A stretch of DNA of 41,583 nucleotides from BTQM01 sp036985875 (GTDB lineage: Bacteria; Patescibacteriota; Minisyncoccia; Phycocordibacterales; UBA1539): positions 1 to 41,583 of the forward strand of contig BTQM01000001.1 in the NCBI GenBank assembly GCA_036985875.1, written 5' to 3'. The notes beneath the pieces are model-generated. The model made no database searches. It saw only the letters and a program-made list of their open reading frames with translations, and had not been told where the DNA came from. The position numbers and the translations under genes were made by a program. Shown one piece after another: positions 8,117 to 16,516 of this stretch; positions within the stretch are counted from its first letter, which is position 1, and the number at the start of each line of letters is the position of its first letter.

Positions 8117-8463
8117 GCCGGAGAAAGCGTAAGCTCGAAGAACTTACGACACATCATCGCCGACCGAAGTCTCTCGGAGGGACACGCACACCCCGAAATA
8201 TCTCAAGGGTGAAGTGGAAATATCATGATGCGTGGAATATGTTGTCTGAAAATGGAACTCCGGAGAGGGTAGCAGAGATCCTCAATGATGCATTAGCGCA
8301 TCTCGACAAGCTAAAACCAAAACGTCGCGAGGCTTTCTGTTTGTTGTTCGGCAACGTAAGCATTCAGGGAATTGCGGATATTGTTAACGAAACATGGTTA
8401 GATCCCGATTATGAATTACTTCTGGATGCTGATGATGTACTTATTGCCGCAAAAAAGAAATAG
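8113..8463 (+). CDS. Small HNH-motif-like protein
   Basis: A 116-residue basic protein, start coupled to the protease stop by ATGA. The N-terminal third contains an HNH-type pattern: TTHHRRPKSLGG, then RNISRVKWKYHDAW, i.e. HH...SxGG...N...H, followed by MLSENGTPERVAEIL. This resembles the beta-beta-alpha HNH nuclease core, but the Cys pairs that usually stabilise such folds are absent and the protein is short. The C-terminal half is helical and acidic. Nuclease activity is an inference. Coupling with a secreted protease is odd for a DNA-acting protein. A clear terminator follows at 8481. Confidence 0.7.
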   Translation: MSRRKRKLEELTTHHRRPKSLGGTRTPRNISRVKWKYHDAWNMLSENGTPERVAEILNDALAHLDKLKPKRREAFCLLFGNVSIQGIADIVNETWLDPDYELLLDADDVLIAAKKK

Positions 8464-8480
8464 CTTCCTCTTACACATTA

Positions 8481-8516
8481 AAGTCCCGCATTGCGCGGGA
8501 CTTTTCCTTTTTATGC
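8481..8516 (+). terminator. Intrinsic terminator after the protease/HNH pair
   Basis: A 9-bp GC-rich stem (AAGTCCCGC / GCGGGACTT) with a 5-nt loop is followed by a T-rich tail. Classic rho-independent form, 18 nt after the stop codon. Confidence 0.9.
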
Positions 8517-8572
8517 GGCGCGACAACATATCTTAAATATTCGGTGTATATGGTTTTCTCCTTGGTTACTGA

Positions 8573-8601
8573 TTGGAGGACAAAGAAAAATGCGATATAA
8601 T
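8573..8601 (+). promoter_or_regulatory. Promoter of the MacAB-like operon
   Basis: TTGGAG at 8573-8578 and perfect TATAAT at 8596-8601, with a 17-bp spacer. It lies about 50 nt before the adaptor ATG and just after a terminator, so it should start the three-gene transport operon. Confidence 0.7.
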
Positions 8602-8653
8602 ATCTTATGATATCTGATTGCTGTGTGGACGAAGAGATTTTCGATGAGAGAAT

Positions 8654-10285
8654 ATGCGTAAAAAAAATATACAGATAATTATTGTTGTGTCTGTCACCCT
8701 GTTAATATTGGTATGGGGATTTGTAAAGTTTAAGGGTGAGGAAATTCCACATGACTTTATTGTTGTGGAAAAGAGCGAGCTTGTTCTGGAGGTGAGTGTT
8801 ACGGGACGCGTAAAGCCCGCAGAAAGCGTTTCGCTTTCGTTTGAAAAAGGAGGAAAGATATCGCGCGTTGCCGCCGGTGTAGGCGAGCGGGTAAAAGCGG
8901 GGGATACGTTGGTGGTTCTTGAGAACGGTGAACTTTTGGCGGAGCTTTCAGAAGCACAGGCGGGAGTGGAGAGCGCGAAAGCGGCACTCAGCCAATATCA
9001 AGCGTCTCTTGAAACCCAGAAAGCAAAGTTTGCTGAACTTAAGCGTGGCACCAGACCCGAAGAAATACGTGTACAGGAGGTAAAAGTAGAAAACGCAGAA
9101 ACTTCCCTAGCGAATGCAAGGAAGAACCTCGTGGACAAACTGCAGGACTCTTATACAAGATCAGACGATGCTATACGAAACAAGGTTGATAAATTTTTCA
9201 ACAATCCACGCAGCGCTGATCCACAGATATCGTTTACGATCACGGACTCCAAGCTGGAAATCGATATTGAGGGGGAGAGATTCCAGCTGGAGAATATTCT
9301 TGTACAGTGGAAGACCTCTCTTGATGAACTTGCAGTGGCAAGCGATCTTGAGCTCTACACAGAGCAGGCAAAGCAAAACCTTGTTCTTACGAAATCATTA
9401 CTGGACAAAGCTTCCCTTGCGGTGGGCGGTGCTTCTCCGAGTACGAACATAACCCAAACGACCATTGACGGCTGGGCGACGAATGTGTCAACCGGCAGAA
9501 CCAACATCGCCTTGGCCGTAGGCAACCTTACTGCCGCTGAGGAGAAACTCCAAACTGCGGCATCCACCCTTGCGCTTGCCGAGCAGGAGCTTGTGCTCAA
9601 GGAGGCGGGTACTCCCGTTGAACAAATAGCAGCGCAGGAAGCGGCAGTCAAGCAATCGGAAGCGAATATTGATTCACAAGCTGCTCGGATAAAACAGACA
9701 GAGGCCCGTGTTGTGGCAGTCCGGGCGCAGATCGCCAAGACAATTCTCCGTTCCCCGATAAACGGAATTATTACCGCGCAAGACGCAAAGTCAGGCGAGA
9801 TTATTTCTGCGGGAGTGTTACTAGTTTCTCTTATCTCAGATGTGCGTTTTGAAATTGAGGCAAACGTGCCTGAAGCGGATATCGCGGACATTGAGGTTGA
9901 TGACAGCGCGCGTGTTACACTTGATGCTTACGGTGGCGATGTTCTGTTTGAGACAAAGGTGACTGTTATATATCCAGCCGAAACAATTGTTGAGGGAGTG
10001 GCAACGTATAAAATCATACTTGAATTTAGTAAAGAGGACGAGCGTATAAAATCTGGCATGACGGCGAATATTGATATTTTAAGCGAGACGCGCGAGAATG
10101 TTATTGCCGTTCCTGGACGTGCGGTGTTTTCAAGAAACGGAGAAAAATTTGTAAGAATCATATCAGGCGGGATCATTGAGGAAAGAGAAGTATCGGTTGG
10201 CATACGAGGCTCTGACGGAGATGTGGAGATCGTACGGGGGATAAGTGAGGGGGAGAAGGTCATTGTCTTTTTCCGCGAGGATTAA
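8654..10285 (+). CDS. HlyD/MacA-type membrane fusion (adaptor) protein of an ABC exporter
   Basis: Adaptor subunit of an ABC-type export system, anchored by one N-terminal transmembrane segment (residues 6-24). The split lipoyl domain is seen as GGKISRVAAGVGERVKAGDTLVVLE (about 68-95) and, after a long insert, LRSPINGIITAQDAKSGEIISAGVLLVSLI (about 370-400). Between them is an Ala/Gln/Glu-rich alpha-helical hairpin plus a 130-residue globular insert (about 155-290). C-terminal beta-barrel and membrane-proximal regions follow (ESARVTLDAYG-like, SGMTANIDI, VIAVPGRAVF). At 543 residues it is longer than E. coli MacA (371) because of the insert. It is the first gene of an operon with an ATPase and permease; the exported substrate is unknown. 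Confidence 0.92.
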   Translation: MRKKNIQIIIVVSVTLLILVWGFVKFKGEEIPHDFIVVEKSELVLEVSVTGRVKPAESVSLSFEKGGKISRVAAGVGERVKAGDTLVVLENGELLAELSEAQAGVESAKAALSQYQASLETQKAKFAELKRGTRPEEIRVQEVKVENAETSLANARKNLVDKLQDSYTRSDDAIRNKVDKFFNNPRSADPQISFTITDSKLEIDIEGERFQLENILVQWKTSLDELAVASDLELYTEQAKQNLVLTKSLLDKASLAVGGASPSTNITQTTIDGWATNVSTGRTNIALAVGNLTAAEEKLQTAASTLALAEQELVLKEAGTPVEQIAAQEAAVKQSEANIDSQAARIKQTEARVVAVRAQIAKTILRSPINGIITAQDAKSGEIISAGVLLVSLISDVRFEIEANVPEADIADIEVDDSARVTLDAYGGDVLFETKVTVIYPAETIVEGVATYKIILEFSKEDERIKSGMTANIDILSETRENVIAVPGRAVFSRNGEKFVRIISGGIIEEREVSVGIRGSDGDVEIVRGISEGEKVIVFFRED

Positions 10286-10314
10286 CTTAGGCAGGTTCCT
10301 AAATCTGAATAGTT

Positions 10315-11022
10315 ATGCATTTGATCGAGGTGGACAACGTGAAGAAGGAGTATCCGGACGGAACCCGTGCGCTTCGCGGGGTTTCTTTTTCTGTCAGAAA
10401 AGGTGAATTTGTCGCGGTAACCGGTAATTCCGGTTCGGGAAAATCTACGCTTCTGCATATACTGGGGTTTTTGGACAGACAGACGGCGGGCACGTATCGG
10501 TTTGAAGGAAAGACCATTGACGACTATTCAAGAGAAGAGATCGCCCATGTGAGAAACAAAAGAATGGGATTTGTGTTCCAGTCTTTCAATCTGCTTGCTC
10601 GCACCAGCGTTTTAGAAAACGTCAAATTACCCCTTTTATATTCTAGTGTGGAAGAATCACTGAGGGACGAGCTTGCACGTCGTGCCATAGAAGCAGTTGG
10701 TCTCTCGCATAGAGTGAGACACGAATCTGCTCAGCTCTCCGGTGGCGAGAAACAGCGCGTGGCGATCGCACGGGCACTGGTGAACAAACCCAACCTTATT
10801 TTCGCAGACGAGCCGACGGGCAATCTTGATTCGGCATCAGGACAGAAAGTCATGGAGATCCTCCAGACGCTCAACGAAGCGGGCCACACCATTATGTTGA
10901 TCACGCATGAAACGTATACTGCCGAACATGCCGAGCGGATCATCCGCATTCTTGACGGAAAAATTGAAAGCGATACGATGGTGTCTCGCCGCAACCACGC
11001 ACGAAGAAGTTTTATTAAATAA
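10315..11022 (+). CDS. ABC transporter ATPase (MacB/LolD type)
   Basis: ATPase energising the MacB-like permease encoded next. Walker A GNSGSGKSTLLHILG (about residue 37), Q-loop FVFQSFNLLARTSV, signature LSGGEKQRVAIARAL, Walker B LIFADEPTGNLD and the H-loop His in MLITHE are intact. Length 235 residues is typical of the LolD/MacB ATPase class. It starts 30 nt after the adaptor gene and is followed by a 64-nt inverted repeat before the permease gene. The C-terminal basic tail (SRRNHARRSFIK) is a lineage extension. Confidence 0.95.
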   Translation: MHLIEVDNVKKEYPDGTRALRGVSFSVRKGEFVAVTGNSGSGKSTLLHILGFLDRQTAGTYRFEGKTIDDYSREEIAHVRNKRMGFVFQSFNLLARTSVLENVKLPLLYSSVEESLRDELARRAIEAVGLSHRVRHESAQLSGGEKQRVAIARALVNKPNLIFADEPTGNLDSASGQKVMEILQTLNEAGHTIMLITHETYTAEHAERIIRILDGKIESDTMVSRRNHARRSFIK

Positions 11023-11085
11023 CCTTGAATTAGGAAATAGTTTCTACTGCGGTTCCCGCTACGAACCCATTTCCTAATTCAAGGT
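11022..11085. repeat. 17-bp inverted repeat filling the ATPase-permease gap
   Basis: Left arm 11022-11038 and right arm 11069-11085 are perfectly complementary (core CCTTGAATTAGGAAAT). They enclose 30 nt that can form a second small hairpin (GGTTC/GAACC, 11051-11067). The element begins on the last base of the ATPase stop codon. There is no T-tract, so attenuation or mRNA processing is more likely than simple termination. Confidence 0.8.
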
Positions 11086-11107
11086 AAATGATTTTCATAT
11101 TCCCACC

Positions 11108-12352
11108 ATGACATTGAAAGACACATTCAACATCGCCTTTGATGGGCTCAAAACGAACAAGTCGCGTTCTGCCCTGACGATCCTTGGCATCGTCATTGGA
11201 ATTACCGCCATTATGCTGATCGTCTCCATCGGGCACGGAGCGGAGAAGCTCATCCTAGAGCAGCTCGGCGGAATGGGAGCAGATCTGATCGTGGTACGCC
11301 CTGGCAAGGAGCCCAAAGGTCCGTCGGATATTGCGGATACTCTTTTCGCGGACTCTTTAAAGAACTCTGACGTCGTAGCGCTTGGCAAAAAGAGCAATGT
11401 CCCCGATATTGTGGAGATCGTCCCCGCCGTTATCGTCTCCGGCAATGTCTCTCGTGGGGGCGAGACGTTTCGTCCTGCCATGTTCGGGTGGTCGGCGGAG
11501 TTCATGTCAGAGGTTTTTGACATATATCCGGAGGAAGGCGTGCCGTTTAGCGAGAGCGATATCCGCGGGAAAGCAAGCGTTGCCGTTATCGGATCAAAGG
11601 TCAAGAAAGAGCTTTTCGGCTCCTCTTCCGCCTTGGGCGAGAATATCAGGATCAAGAACAGGAATTTCCGCGTCGTAGGCGTTTTTCCGCAAAGAGGTCA
11701 GGTTTCCTTTCTTAATGTTGATGAGATCGTAGTGATTCCTTATACCACGGCGCAGTCGTATCTTTTGGGGATTGATTATTACCATGAGGTGATGGTGCGC
11801 GTGGGAAGCCCCGATGTTGTCGCGCGGGCGGTCAGGGACATAGAGCTTACGTTGCGAGAAACGCATAATATTACCGATCCAAACAAAGACGATTTTTTTG
11901 TCGTAACCCAAAAAGGACTGGTGGAACAGGTGGGGGCAATCCTCTCGGTGCTTACGCTGTTTCTCTCCTCTGTTGTTGCGATATCGCTTGTTGTGGGAGG
12001 TATCGGCGTTATGAACATCATGCTCGTTTCTGTGACGGAAAGGACAAAAGAGATCGGATTGCGCAAGGCGCTGGGTGCGACCGAACGCGACATTCTCACG
12101 CAGTTCCTCATAGAATCAATGCTCCTTACCGGCATCGGGGGGGCGGTGGGGATTCTTTTGGGCACCCTCTTTTCGTTCGCGACATCTTTTGTGCTGACCA
12201 ACATTTTCGGACTCTCCTGGGTGTTTACGTTCCCGCTTTTTGCAGCATTGCTGGGGATTGGCGTTTCCGTAGCGGTAGGTCTCCTCTTTGGTATCTATCC
12301 CGCCCGACAAGCATCGCTGAAAAGCCCGATGGAGGCGCTGCGGTATGAGTAA
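11108..12352 (+). CDS. MacB-like ABC transporter permease
   Basis: Permease with the MacB fold: N-terminal transmembrane helix within TNKSRSALTILGIVIGITAIMLIVSI (about residues 16-40), a large extracytoplasmic MacB_PCD domain (about 42-265), then FtsX-type helices at about 280-305, 333-360 and 373-395. The conserved GGIGVMNIMLVSVTERTKEIGLRKALGA motif follows the second helix, and the C-terminal PARQASLKSPMEALRYE is typical. Length 414 is normal for the permease half (ATPase encoded separately). Together with the adaptor and ATPase it forms a tripartite-like exporter, probably for peptides or lipid-linked compounds; no outer-membrane channel is encoded here. Confidence 0.95.
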   Translation: MTLKDTFNIAFDGLKTNKSRSALTILGIVIGITAIMLIVSIGHGAEKLILEQLGGMGADLIVVRPGKEPKGPSDIADTLFADSLKNSDVVALGKKSNVPDIVEIVPAVIVSGNVSRGGETFRPAMFGWSAEFMSEVFDIYPEEGVPFSESDIRGKASVAVIGSKVKKELFGSSSALGENIRIKNRNFRVVGVFPQRGQVSFLNVDEIVVIPYTTAQSYLLGIDYYHEVMVRVGSPDVVARAVRDIELTLRETHNITDPNKDDFFVVTQKGLVEQVGAILSVLTLFLSSVVAISLVVGGIGVMNIMLVSVTERTKEIGLRKALGATERDILTQFLIESMLLTGIGGAVGILLGTLFSFATSFVLTNIFGLSWVFTFPLFAALLGIGVSVAVGLLFGIYPARQASLKSPMEALRYE

Positions 12353-12437
12353 TGGAGCTATTGGTGACGCAACAGCCGATCTCGCAGCATTCTTATTGGG
12401 AAATTTTATGTCCGCATGGTTTCTCACTATATGGATA

Positions 12438-12465
12438 TTGCTCCCCTCTATGATCGTAGTATAAT
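12438..12465 (+). promoter_or_regulatory. Candidate promoter of the solute-binding/sensor pair
   Basis: TTGCTC at 12438-12443 and perfect TATAAT at 12460-12465, spacer 16 bp, about 85 nt upstream of the ATG at 12550. Nothing else is evident in 12353-12549. Confidence 0.5.
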
Positions 12466-12549
12466 AACTATTACACATATCATTTTTGAACTGTCTCACT
12501 GCCCTGTTATGTCTGGCATATTCGTTTATTCGCAGTTAACATTATTATT

Positions 12550-13560
12550 ATGAAGAAAATACATCTTTTCTCTTTTATTGTGGCAGTAGTTGTTATTGGA
12601 GGCCTTTTCTATGTTCTGTTGGGTCAGAGGCAAGGGGATGACGGAGCATTACGGCAGTATACCGTAGGGATCGTAAATCCTGGCGGTGACACATTCACAA
12701 AATTTTTTAACGGATTTACGGAAGGCATGAGAAACATTGAACGTGACATGAACCTCAGCATCAAAATCGTACGTAAAAACTATGAAGGGAACAAGGAAAC
12801 GCGTATAAAGATGGTGACGGAAGTAGTTGGACTCAACCCTGACATATTTGTCACCATTTCAGGCCAACCCACCCTTCAAGCGCTTAGTGAAACGCTGGAG
12901 AGCCAGATACCCGTCTTGACCGCGCTTGGCGATCCGGTTGAACATGGCTATATTGATTCCCTACAGAGCTCGGGGACCAACTTGACGGGGGTTGCCCAGC
13001 AAAATATTGAACTTACTCCCAAGCGATTTGAGCTGTTGAAAGAGATGATACCAGACGTAAGAAGAGTGGCGGTGTTTTACGACACAACTTGCGGTCCCAC
13101 ACGAAAAGCACGTCCGATCGCCAATGCCTTTGCTCCTAAGCTGGGTCTTGAGCTCGTTGAGTTTCCGCTTACGGTGCCGACGCGCGAAGAGCTGGAGCAG
13201 GCGCTCCAGCTTGTGAACAAGGATGATTTTGACGCGCTCATGTTCTATCCCCATGGCACGCTCTTTTCCAAATCAGACATATTTTTAGCAAAAGCGAAAA
13301 AAGAAGGGTTACCCATAATTATGCCCGATGAAGGATCTATTTCCTTTGGCGCAATCGCTTCGTATGGTCCGAATTACTATGAAATGGGCAAGCGTCTGGC
13401 GCGGATTGCTGGAAAGGTCTTGAGTGGAATATTGCCCCGAGACATTCCTTTTGAGCAGCCGAACAGAATTGACTTTGTCATTAGTCTCCAGAATGCGCAA
13501 AAACTCGGTGTTGAATTGCCGGAAACAATCCTTGGGAGAGCAAGCAAGATTGTAGACTAA
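12550..13560 (+). CDS. ABC-type solute-binding protein (ABC_sub_bind / TrpX-like)
   Basis: Extracytoplasmic periplasmic-binding-fold protein of 336 residues. The N-terminus is a hydrophobic segment (residues 5-24) with no lipobox Cys, so it is an uncleaved anchor or ordinary signal peptide. The mature part follows the PF04392 pattern: YTVGIVNPGGDTFTKFFNGFTEGM, then VTEVVGLNPDIFVTISGQPTLQAL, IPVLTALGDPVEHGYIDSL, LTGVAQQNIELTPKRFELLKEMIP, and IDFVISLQNAQKLGVELPETIL at the C-terminus. No cognate permease or ATPase lies beside it. Instead the next gene is a Cache-PAS sensor 54 nt downstream, suggesting ligand sensing rather than uptake (inference). Confidence 0.88.
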   Translation: MKKIHLFSFIVAVVVIGGLFYVLLGQRQGDDGALRQYTVGIVNPGGDTFTKFFNGFTEGMRNIERDMNLSIKIVRKNYEGNKETRIKMVTEVVGLNPDIFVTISGQPTLQALSETLESQIPVLTALGDPVEHGYIDSLQSSGTNLTGVAQQNIELTPKRFELLKEMIPDVRRVAVFYDTTCGPTRKARPIANAFAPKLGLELVEFPLTVPTREELEQALQLVNKDDFDALMFYPHGTLFSKSDIFLAKAKKEGLPIIMPDEGSISFGAIASYGPNYYEMGKRLARIAGKVLSGILPRDIPFEQPNRIDFVISLQNAQKLGVELPETILGRASKIVD

Positions 13561-13614
13561 CCGTGCGAAGAAGGGTGATCGCAATATGCCGTGCTATAGG
13601 CGGCATGCAAATAT

Positions 13615-15072
13615 ATGAAAAATCTTCGACAGCTCGCTTTCTTTTTGTCCATAGGCGCAATGATCGTACTAGTGAACCTCATTTGGTTTTTGCCGGTTGC
13701 CAGATCATTGAGAAGTAACGTAAGTGCCCTTGAGGCTGAGATCGTGGGAGGGGCTGTATTTGCCACAGACCATTTCATGGAAGAGAGGATTATTGAGCTT
13801 AACACTTTCGCTAGTTTTTTTGAGCGGGATATGAATGATCCCAGAAACGAGTTTTATCTGGAGCGTATTTTGAAAAGCGAATATTTTACGAAGGCGTCTT
13901 TAATAAATAGAAAAGGGGATGAACTTTTCAGGCGGGACAAATTCAAGGTAATCTCAGAAAAAGACATCAAGAGCTTCTCTGGCGAGCATGTGTTTGAAGG
14001 TACGCTCACTACAGAGCGCCCCTTCATCGGTCGTGTAATAATCTCTGAACTCTTTGAGCCGTTCGTGGATATCGGGATACCTGTTTTTGAATATGGCACG
14101 GAAGGCAACATACGCGGGGTGCTCATGATGACGTTTGACATAAAATCCATCTTCGACATTATTGCTGGCGTGTCTTCTAGCGTAGGTGGAAGAGCATATA
14201 TTGTTGACAAAGACGGGCTACTCATCGTACATCCTGACACCTCTTTGGTTCTAAAAAATCTCAACTATACATCCCGTGCAATTGTTGCCGATGTCCTTGA
14301 CAGAAAAAGAACCATTGTCTCCGACGACGATATATATACGTATATTAACGAAGACGGGATCAAGGTACTAGCTGTGGGGGGGTACATAGAAGATACCGGT
14401 TGGGCTGTTATATTTGAGGAACCGCGAAAAGAAGCACTGAGTAATCTGAGAGTTGTGCAGATATCCACCCTCCTTGCGATCCTTATTGTAATGTTTTTGC
14501 TTTTTGTATTGATACGAAACAGTACTCGGCTTGTTGAAGCGAGGCGCTTCCTTCAGGGCGCATTGAACGAGTCAAACAAGCTTGCTACGATAGCAGAAAA
14601 AAGTTTTGAGGGGGTCGTCGTTGTTGATCCTGCCCAAAATTATACATTTACATATGTTAATCCCATGTGGGAAGCGATGACGGGATGGTCCAAGGATGAA
14701 GTAGTAGGGAAAGAAACTCCCAGGATTCTAAAAAGCGGCAAGCATGATCAGGCGTTTTATAAAAAAATGTGGAATACTATTCTTGAAGGGAAGATATTCG
14801 TCGGTGATCTTGTCAACAAGAGAAAGGACGGCACCCTATATGACACTGACATTGCAATTTTCCCGATTAAAGATGGACACGGGAAAACAATTTTCTTTGC
14901 CGAAATAAGTCGTGACATCACGGAGAAAAAGAAAATAGAAAGAAAACTGCAAACTCGTACCGACGAAGTGGAACGGTTCAATAAGTTGATGGTAGGAAGG
15001 GAGCTCAAGATGATAGAACTTAAAAAGGAAATTGAAGCGCTCAAAAAGGAAATATCCACCAAGAAAGATTGA
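13615..15072 (+). CDS. Membrane sensor: Cache domain, PAS domain, coiled coil, no output domain
   Basis: A 485-residue membrane protein. TM1 is at about 8-28. A long extracytoplasmic region (about 30-275) has the double-Cache pattern, including GRAYIVDKDGLLIVHPDTSLVL and VLAVGGYIEDTGWAVIFEEP. TM2 is at about 282-302. A PAS domain (about 325-430) contains EGVVVVDPAQNYTFTYVNP, MTGWSKDEVVGK and the C-terminal ISRDITEKKKIE. The protein ends in a coiled coil (about 432-485, RELKMIELKKEIEALKKEI). That linker normally leads to a histidine kinase or GGDEF domain, but here it stops at a TGA. No kinase or receiver follows; the next gene is on the other strand. It probably works with the adjacent binding protein and a partner elsewhere. 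Confidence 0.88.
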   Translation: MKNLRQLAFFLSIGAMIVLVNLIWFLPVARSLRSNVSALEAEIVGGAVFATDHFMEERIIELNTFASFFERDMNDPRNEFYLERILKSEYFTKASLINRKGDELFRRDKFKVISEKDIKSFSGEHVFEGTLTTERPFIGRVIISELFEPFVDIGIPVFEYGTEGNIRGVLMMTFDIKSIFDIIAGVSSSVGGRAYIVDKDGLLIVHPDTSLVLKNLNYTSRAIVADVLDRKRTIVSDDDIYTYINEDGIKVLAVGGYIEDTGWAVIFEEPRKEALSNLRVVQISTLLAILIVMFLLFVLIRNSTRLVEARRFLQGALNESNKLATIAEKSFEGVVVVDPAQNYTFTYVNPMWEAMTGWSKDEVVGKETPRILKSGKHDQAFYKKMWNTILEGKIFVGDLVNKRKDGTLYDTDIAIFPIKDGHGKTIFFAEISRDITEKKKIERKLQTRTDEVERFNKLMVGRELKMIELKKEIEALKKEISTKKD

Positions 15073-15122
15073 GCTCTTCCGAATAATTTCCCGTCGCCTT
15101 TTTCGCTATTGTGCTTGCACAA

Positions 15123-15154
15123 TAAAAACCCGCCCCGCTAGAAGCAGAACGGGC
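15123..15154 (-). terminator. Intrinsic terminator of the metallophosphoesterase gene
   Basis: On the minus strand a 10-bp stem (arms 15129-15138 and 15144-15153, with several G-U pairs) is followed by TTTTTATT. It lies just after the stop codon at 15163 and between convergent genes. Confidence 0.7.
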
Positions 15155-15162
15155 TCCCTATC

Positions 15163-15903
15163 TCATTGCCTTTCGTGGAGGGTAACAACACCTTCTTTGC
15201 TGATAGTGCCGAAATGGCAGGGGATATCAATATCAGCCCAACAGCCGATATTGCAATAGTGAATTCCATCGATAGTCTTCTCCATCCCGTGATGGGAATG
15301 CCCAGAGAACACATAGTCCTTACCTTTCTTCAACGCGTACTCCACAGATCCCTGGGCAATCTCTTCTGACGCCCGCTGCCACGACCAATGGAAACAGCGT
15401 CGTACCATTCCGCTGAGTCGCCCCTGCTTCCTGTCCATCTTCTGTAGCATGAGATACATATACGACACCATGTCGTTAAGTCTTCTGTTGTTAATCAAAA
15501 ACTTGTCGAATTGATGTCCGTGGATAGCAAGGTAGCGCACCCCGTTTATTTCCCATGTGTGAGCTTTCTTTTCTATTTTGGCACCGAGAAGACATGACAT
15601 CATCTTTACCACTAGCGGATGGTCATGGTTTCCTCTTACCCAGATTATTTCCACGCCTTGTTCGGAAAGCGTCTGGATGTAGGACATAAGCTTCCATTGG
15701 TCCTCGTCCAACCCCTCGAAGTTGAGGTCATCAAAGATGTCTCCAAGGAGAATAAGTTTTTTGTACCTATATTCCTCAAGTACCCCCAAAAGCTCTGCCG
15801 CGCGGCATACCACCGATCCAATATGGACGTCTGATACCAATAGAACCTCCAGAATCTCACATAGGATCTGGGCGGTTTTGGGCTTCACTATGTCTTTTTT
15901 CAC
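15163..15903 (-). CDS. Calcineurin-like metallophosphoesterase (UDP-diacylglucosamine hydrolase-like)
   Basis: Binuclear-metal phosphoesterase of 246 residues. All motifs are visible: SDVHIGS (DxH, about residue 24), LGDIFDDLNFEG (GDxxD), RGNHDHPL (GNHD), a His in IHGHQFDKF and GHSHHGME (GHxH) near the C-terminus. The DxH...LGDIFD...GNHD spacing and the cap region with many aromatic residues (about 140-190) resemble LpxH-like UDP-2,3-diacylglucosamine pyrophosphatases. Lipid A synthesis is not expected in Patescibacteria, so another pyrophosphate or phosphodiester substrate is likelier. It is a single gene, convergent with the sensor gene. Confidence 0.88.
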   Translation of the reverse strand: MKKDIVKPKTAQILCEILEVLLVSDVHIGSVVCRAAELLGVLEEYRYKKLILLGDIFDDLNFEGLDEDQWKLMSYIQTLSEQGVEIIWVRGNHDHPLVVKMMSCLLGAKIEKKAHTWEINGVRYLAIHGHQFDKFLINNRRLNDMVSYMYLMLQKMDRKQGRLSGMVRRCFHWSWQRASEEIAQGSVEYALKKGKDYVFSGHSHHGMEKTIDGIHYCNIGCWADIDIPCHFGTISKEGVVTLHERQ

Positions 15904-15978
15904 CGAATCCTCCTGCGTTTTCTACGAACGAATTCCTGTTCTCTACGCTAACATATCGGACTGTATTTTTCAAACGTA

Positions 15979-16001
15979 TATCCGCACCTCGCGTGCGGAT
16001 A
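15979..16001. repeat. 9-bp perfect hairpin in a divergent intergenic region
   Basis: TATCCGCAC and GTGCGGATA with a 5-nt CTCGC loop, between the divergent metallophosphoesterase and the gene at 16084. It lies upstream of both genes, so an operator role is possible. Confidence 0.55.
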
Positions 16002-16020
16002 GTAAACCAAGCTTTCTCTG

Positions 16021-16049
16021 TTGACCGCTGTTTCCTTCCCATTTATACT
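16021..16049 (+). promoter_or_regulatory. Promoter of the 105-residue hypothetical gene
   Basis: TTGACC (16021-16026) and TATACT (16044-16049) with a 17-bp spacer, followed by a strong GGAGGAGA ribosome binding site at 16070-16077, 6 nt before the ATG. Confidence 0.75.
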
Positions 16050-16083
16050 TGATACAGTCGTGTTTTTTTGGAGGAGAACTGTA

Positions 16084-16401
16084 ATGAACAGCGAACATCT
16101 GTTGTCCGCGGAAGAACTGATAAACCATGTTGATCTATACAGAAAAAGACCTCACGCGCTCATCCTCTTTAAACACTTAGTGCGCATTCGCTTTCTTGCC
16201 GGCTGGGACGTATCCAATATTCCGAAAGAGGGGCTTCATGACGATACGGCGGTTTCCCTTGCTGGGTACGACATAGACAAGCTCGTCTCCGATGCCGGAG
16301 AGCGCCTTCGCGGAGGACTCATCCCCGAGAGATGGGAAGTGCTGCTTGAGGAGTCCCTCGTGTGCGGGACCATGGGCAACGTCATTCAGTTTGAAAAATA
16401 G
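16084..16401 (+). CDS. Hypothetical protein, 105 residues
   Basis: A small acidic protein that I do not recognise. The ATG at 16084 is chosen because a strong GGAGGAGA ribosome binding site and a full promoter precede it; an in-frame start at 16021 would lie inside the -35 box. No signal peptide or membrane segment. The sequence looks helical, with LLSAEELINHVDLYRKRPHALILFKHLVRIRFLAGWDV at the N-terminus and a conserved-looking DDTAVSLAGYDIDKL in the middle. It is monocistronic, ending in a clear terminator at 16452. Function unknown. Confidence 0.75.
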   Translation: MNSEHLLSAEELINHVDLYRKRPHALILFKHLVRIRFLAGWDVSNIPKEGLHDDTAVSLAGYDIDKLVSDAGERLRGGLIPERWEVLLEESLVCGTMGNVIQFEK

Positions 16402-16451
16402 TGCGATGCGCTGAAAACACACCTTGCAATTTGAGGTGGTGCCGCATACAA

Positions 16452-16488
16452 CCCGTTCCGCTTTTAGTGCGGAACGGGCTTTCTTTTT
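16452..16488 (+). terminator. Intrinsic terminator after the 105-residue hypothetical gene
   Basis: A perfect 10-bp stem (CCCGTTCCGC / GCGGAACGGG) with a 7-nt loop, followed by CTTTCTTTTTC. Confidence 0.9.
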
Positions 16489-16516
16489 CGTAGGTTATAG
16501 GCATCGTGTTTTGCAA

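Noticed and set aside
9355..9891. 178-residue minus-strand frame inside the adaptor gene
   Set aside because: Ala/Ser-rich antisense shadow of a strong HlyD-type gene.
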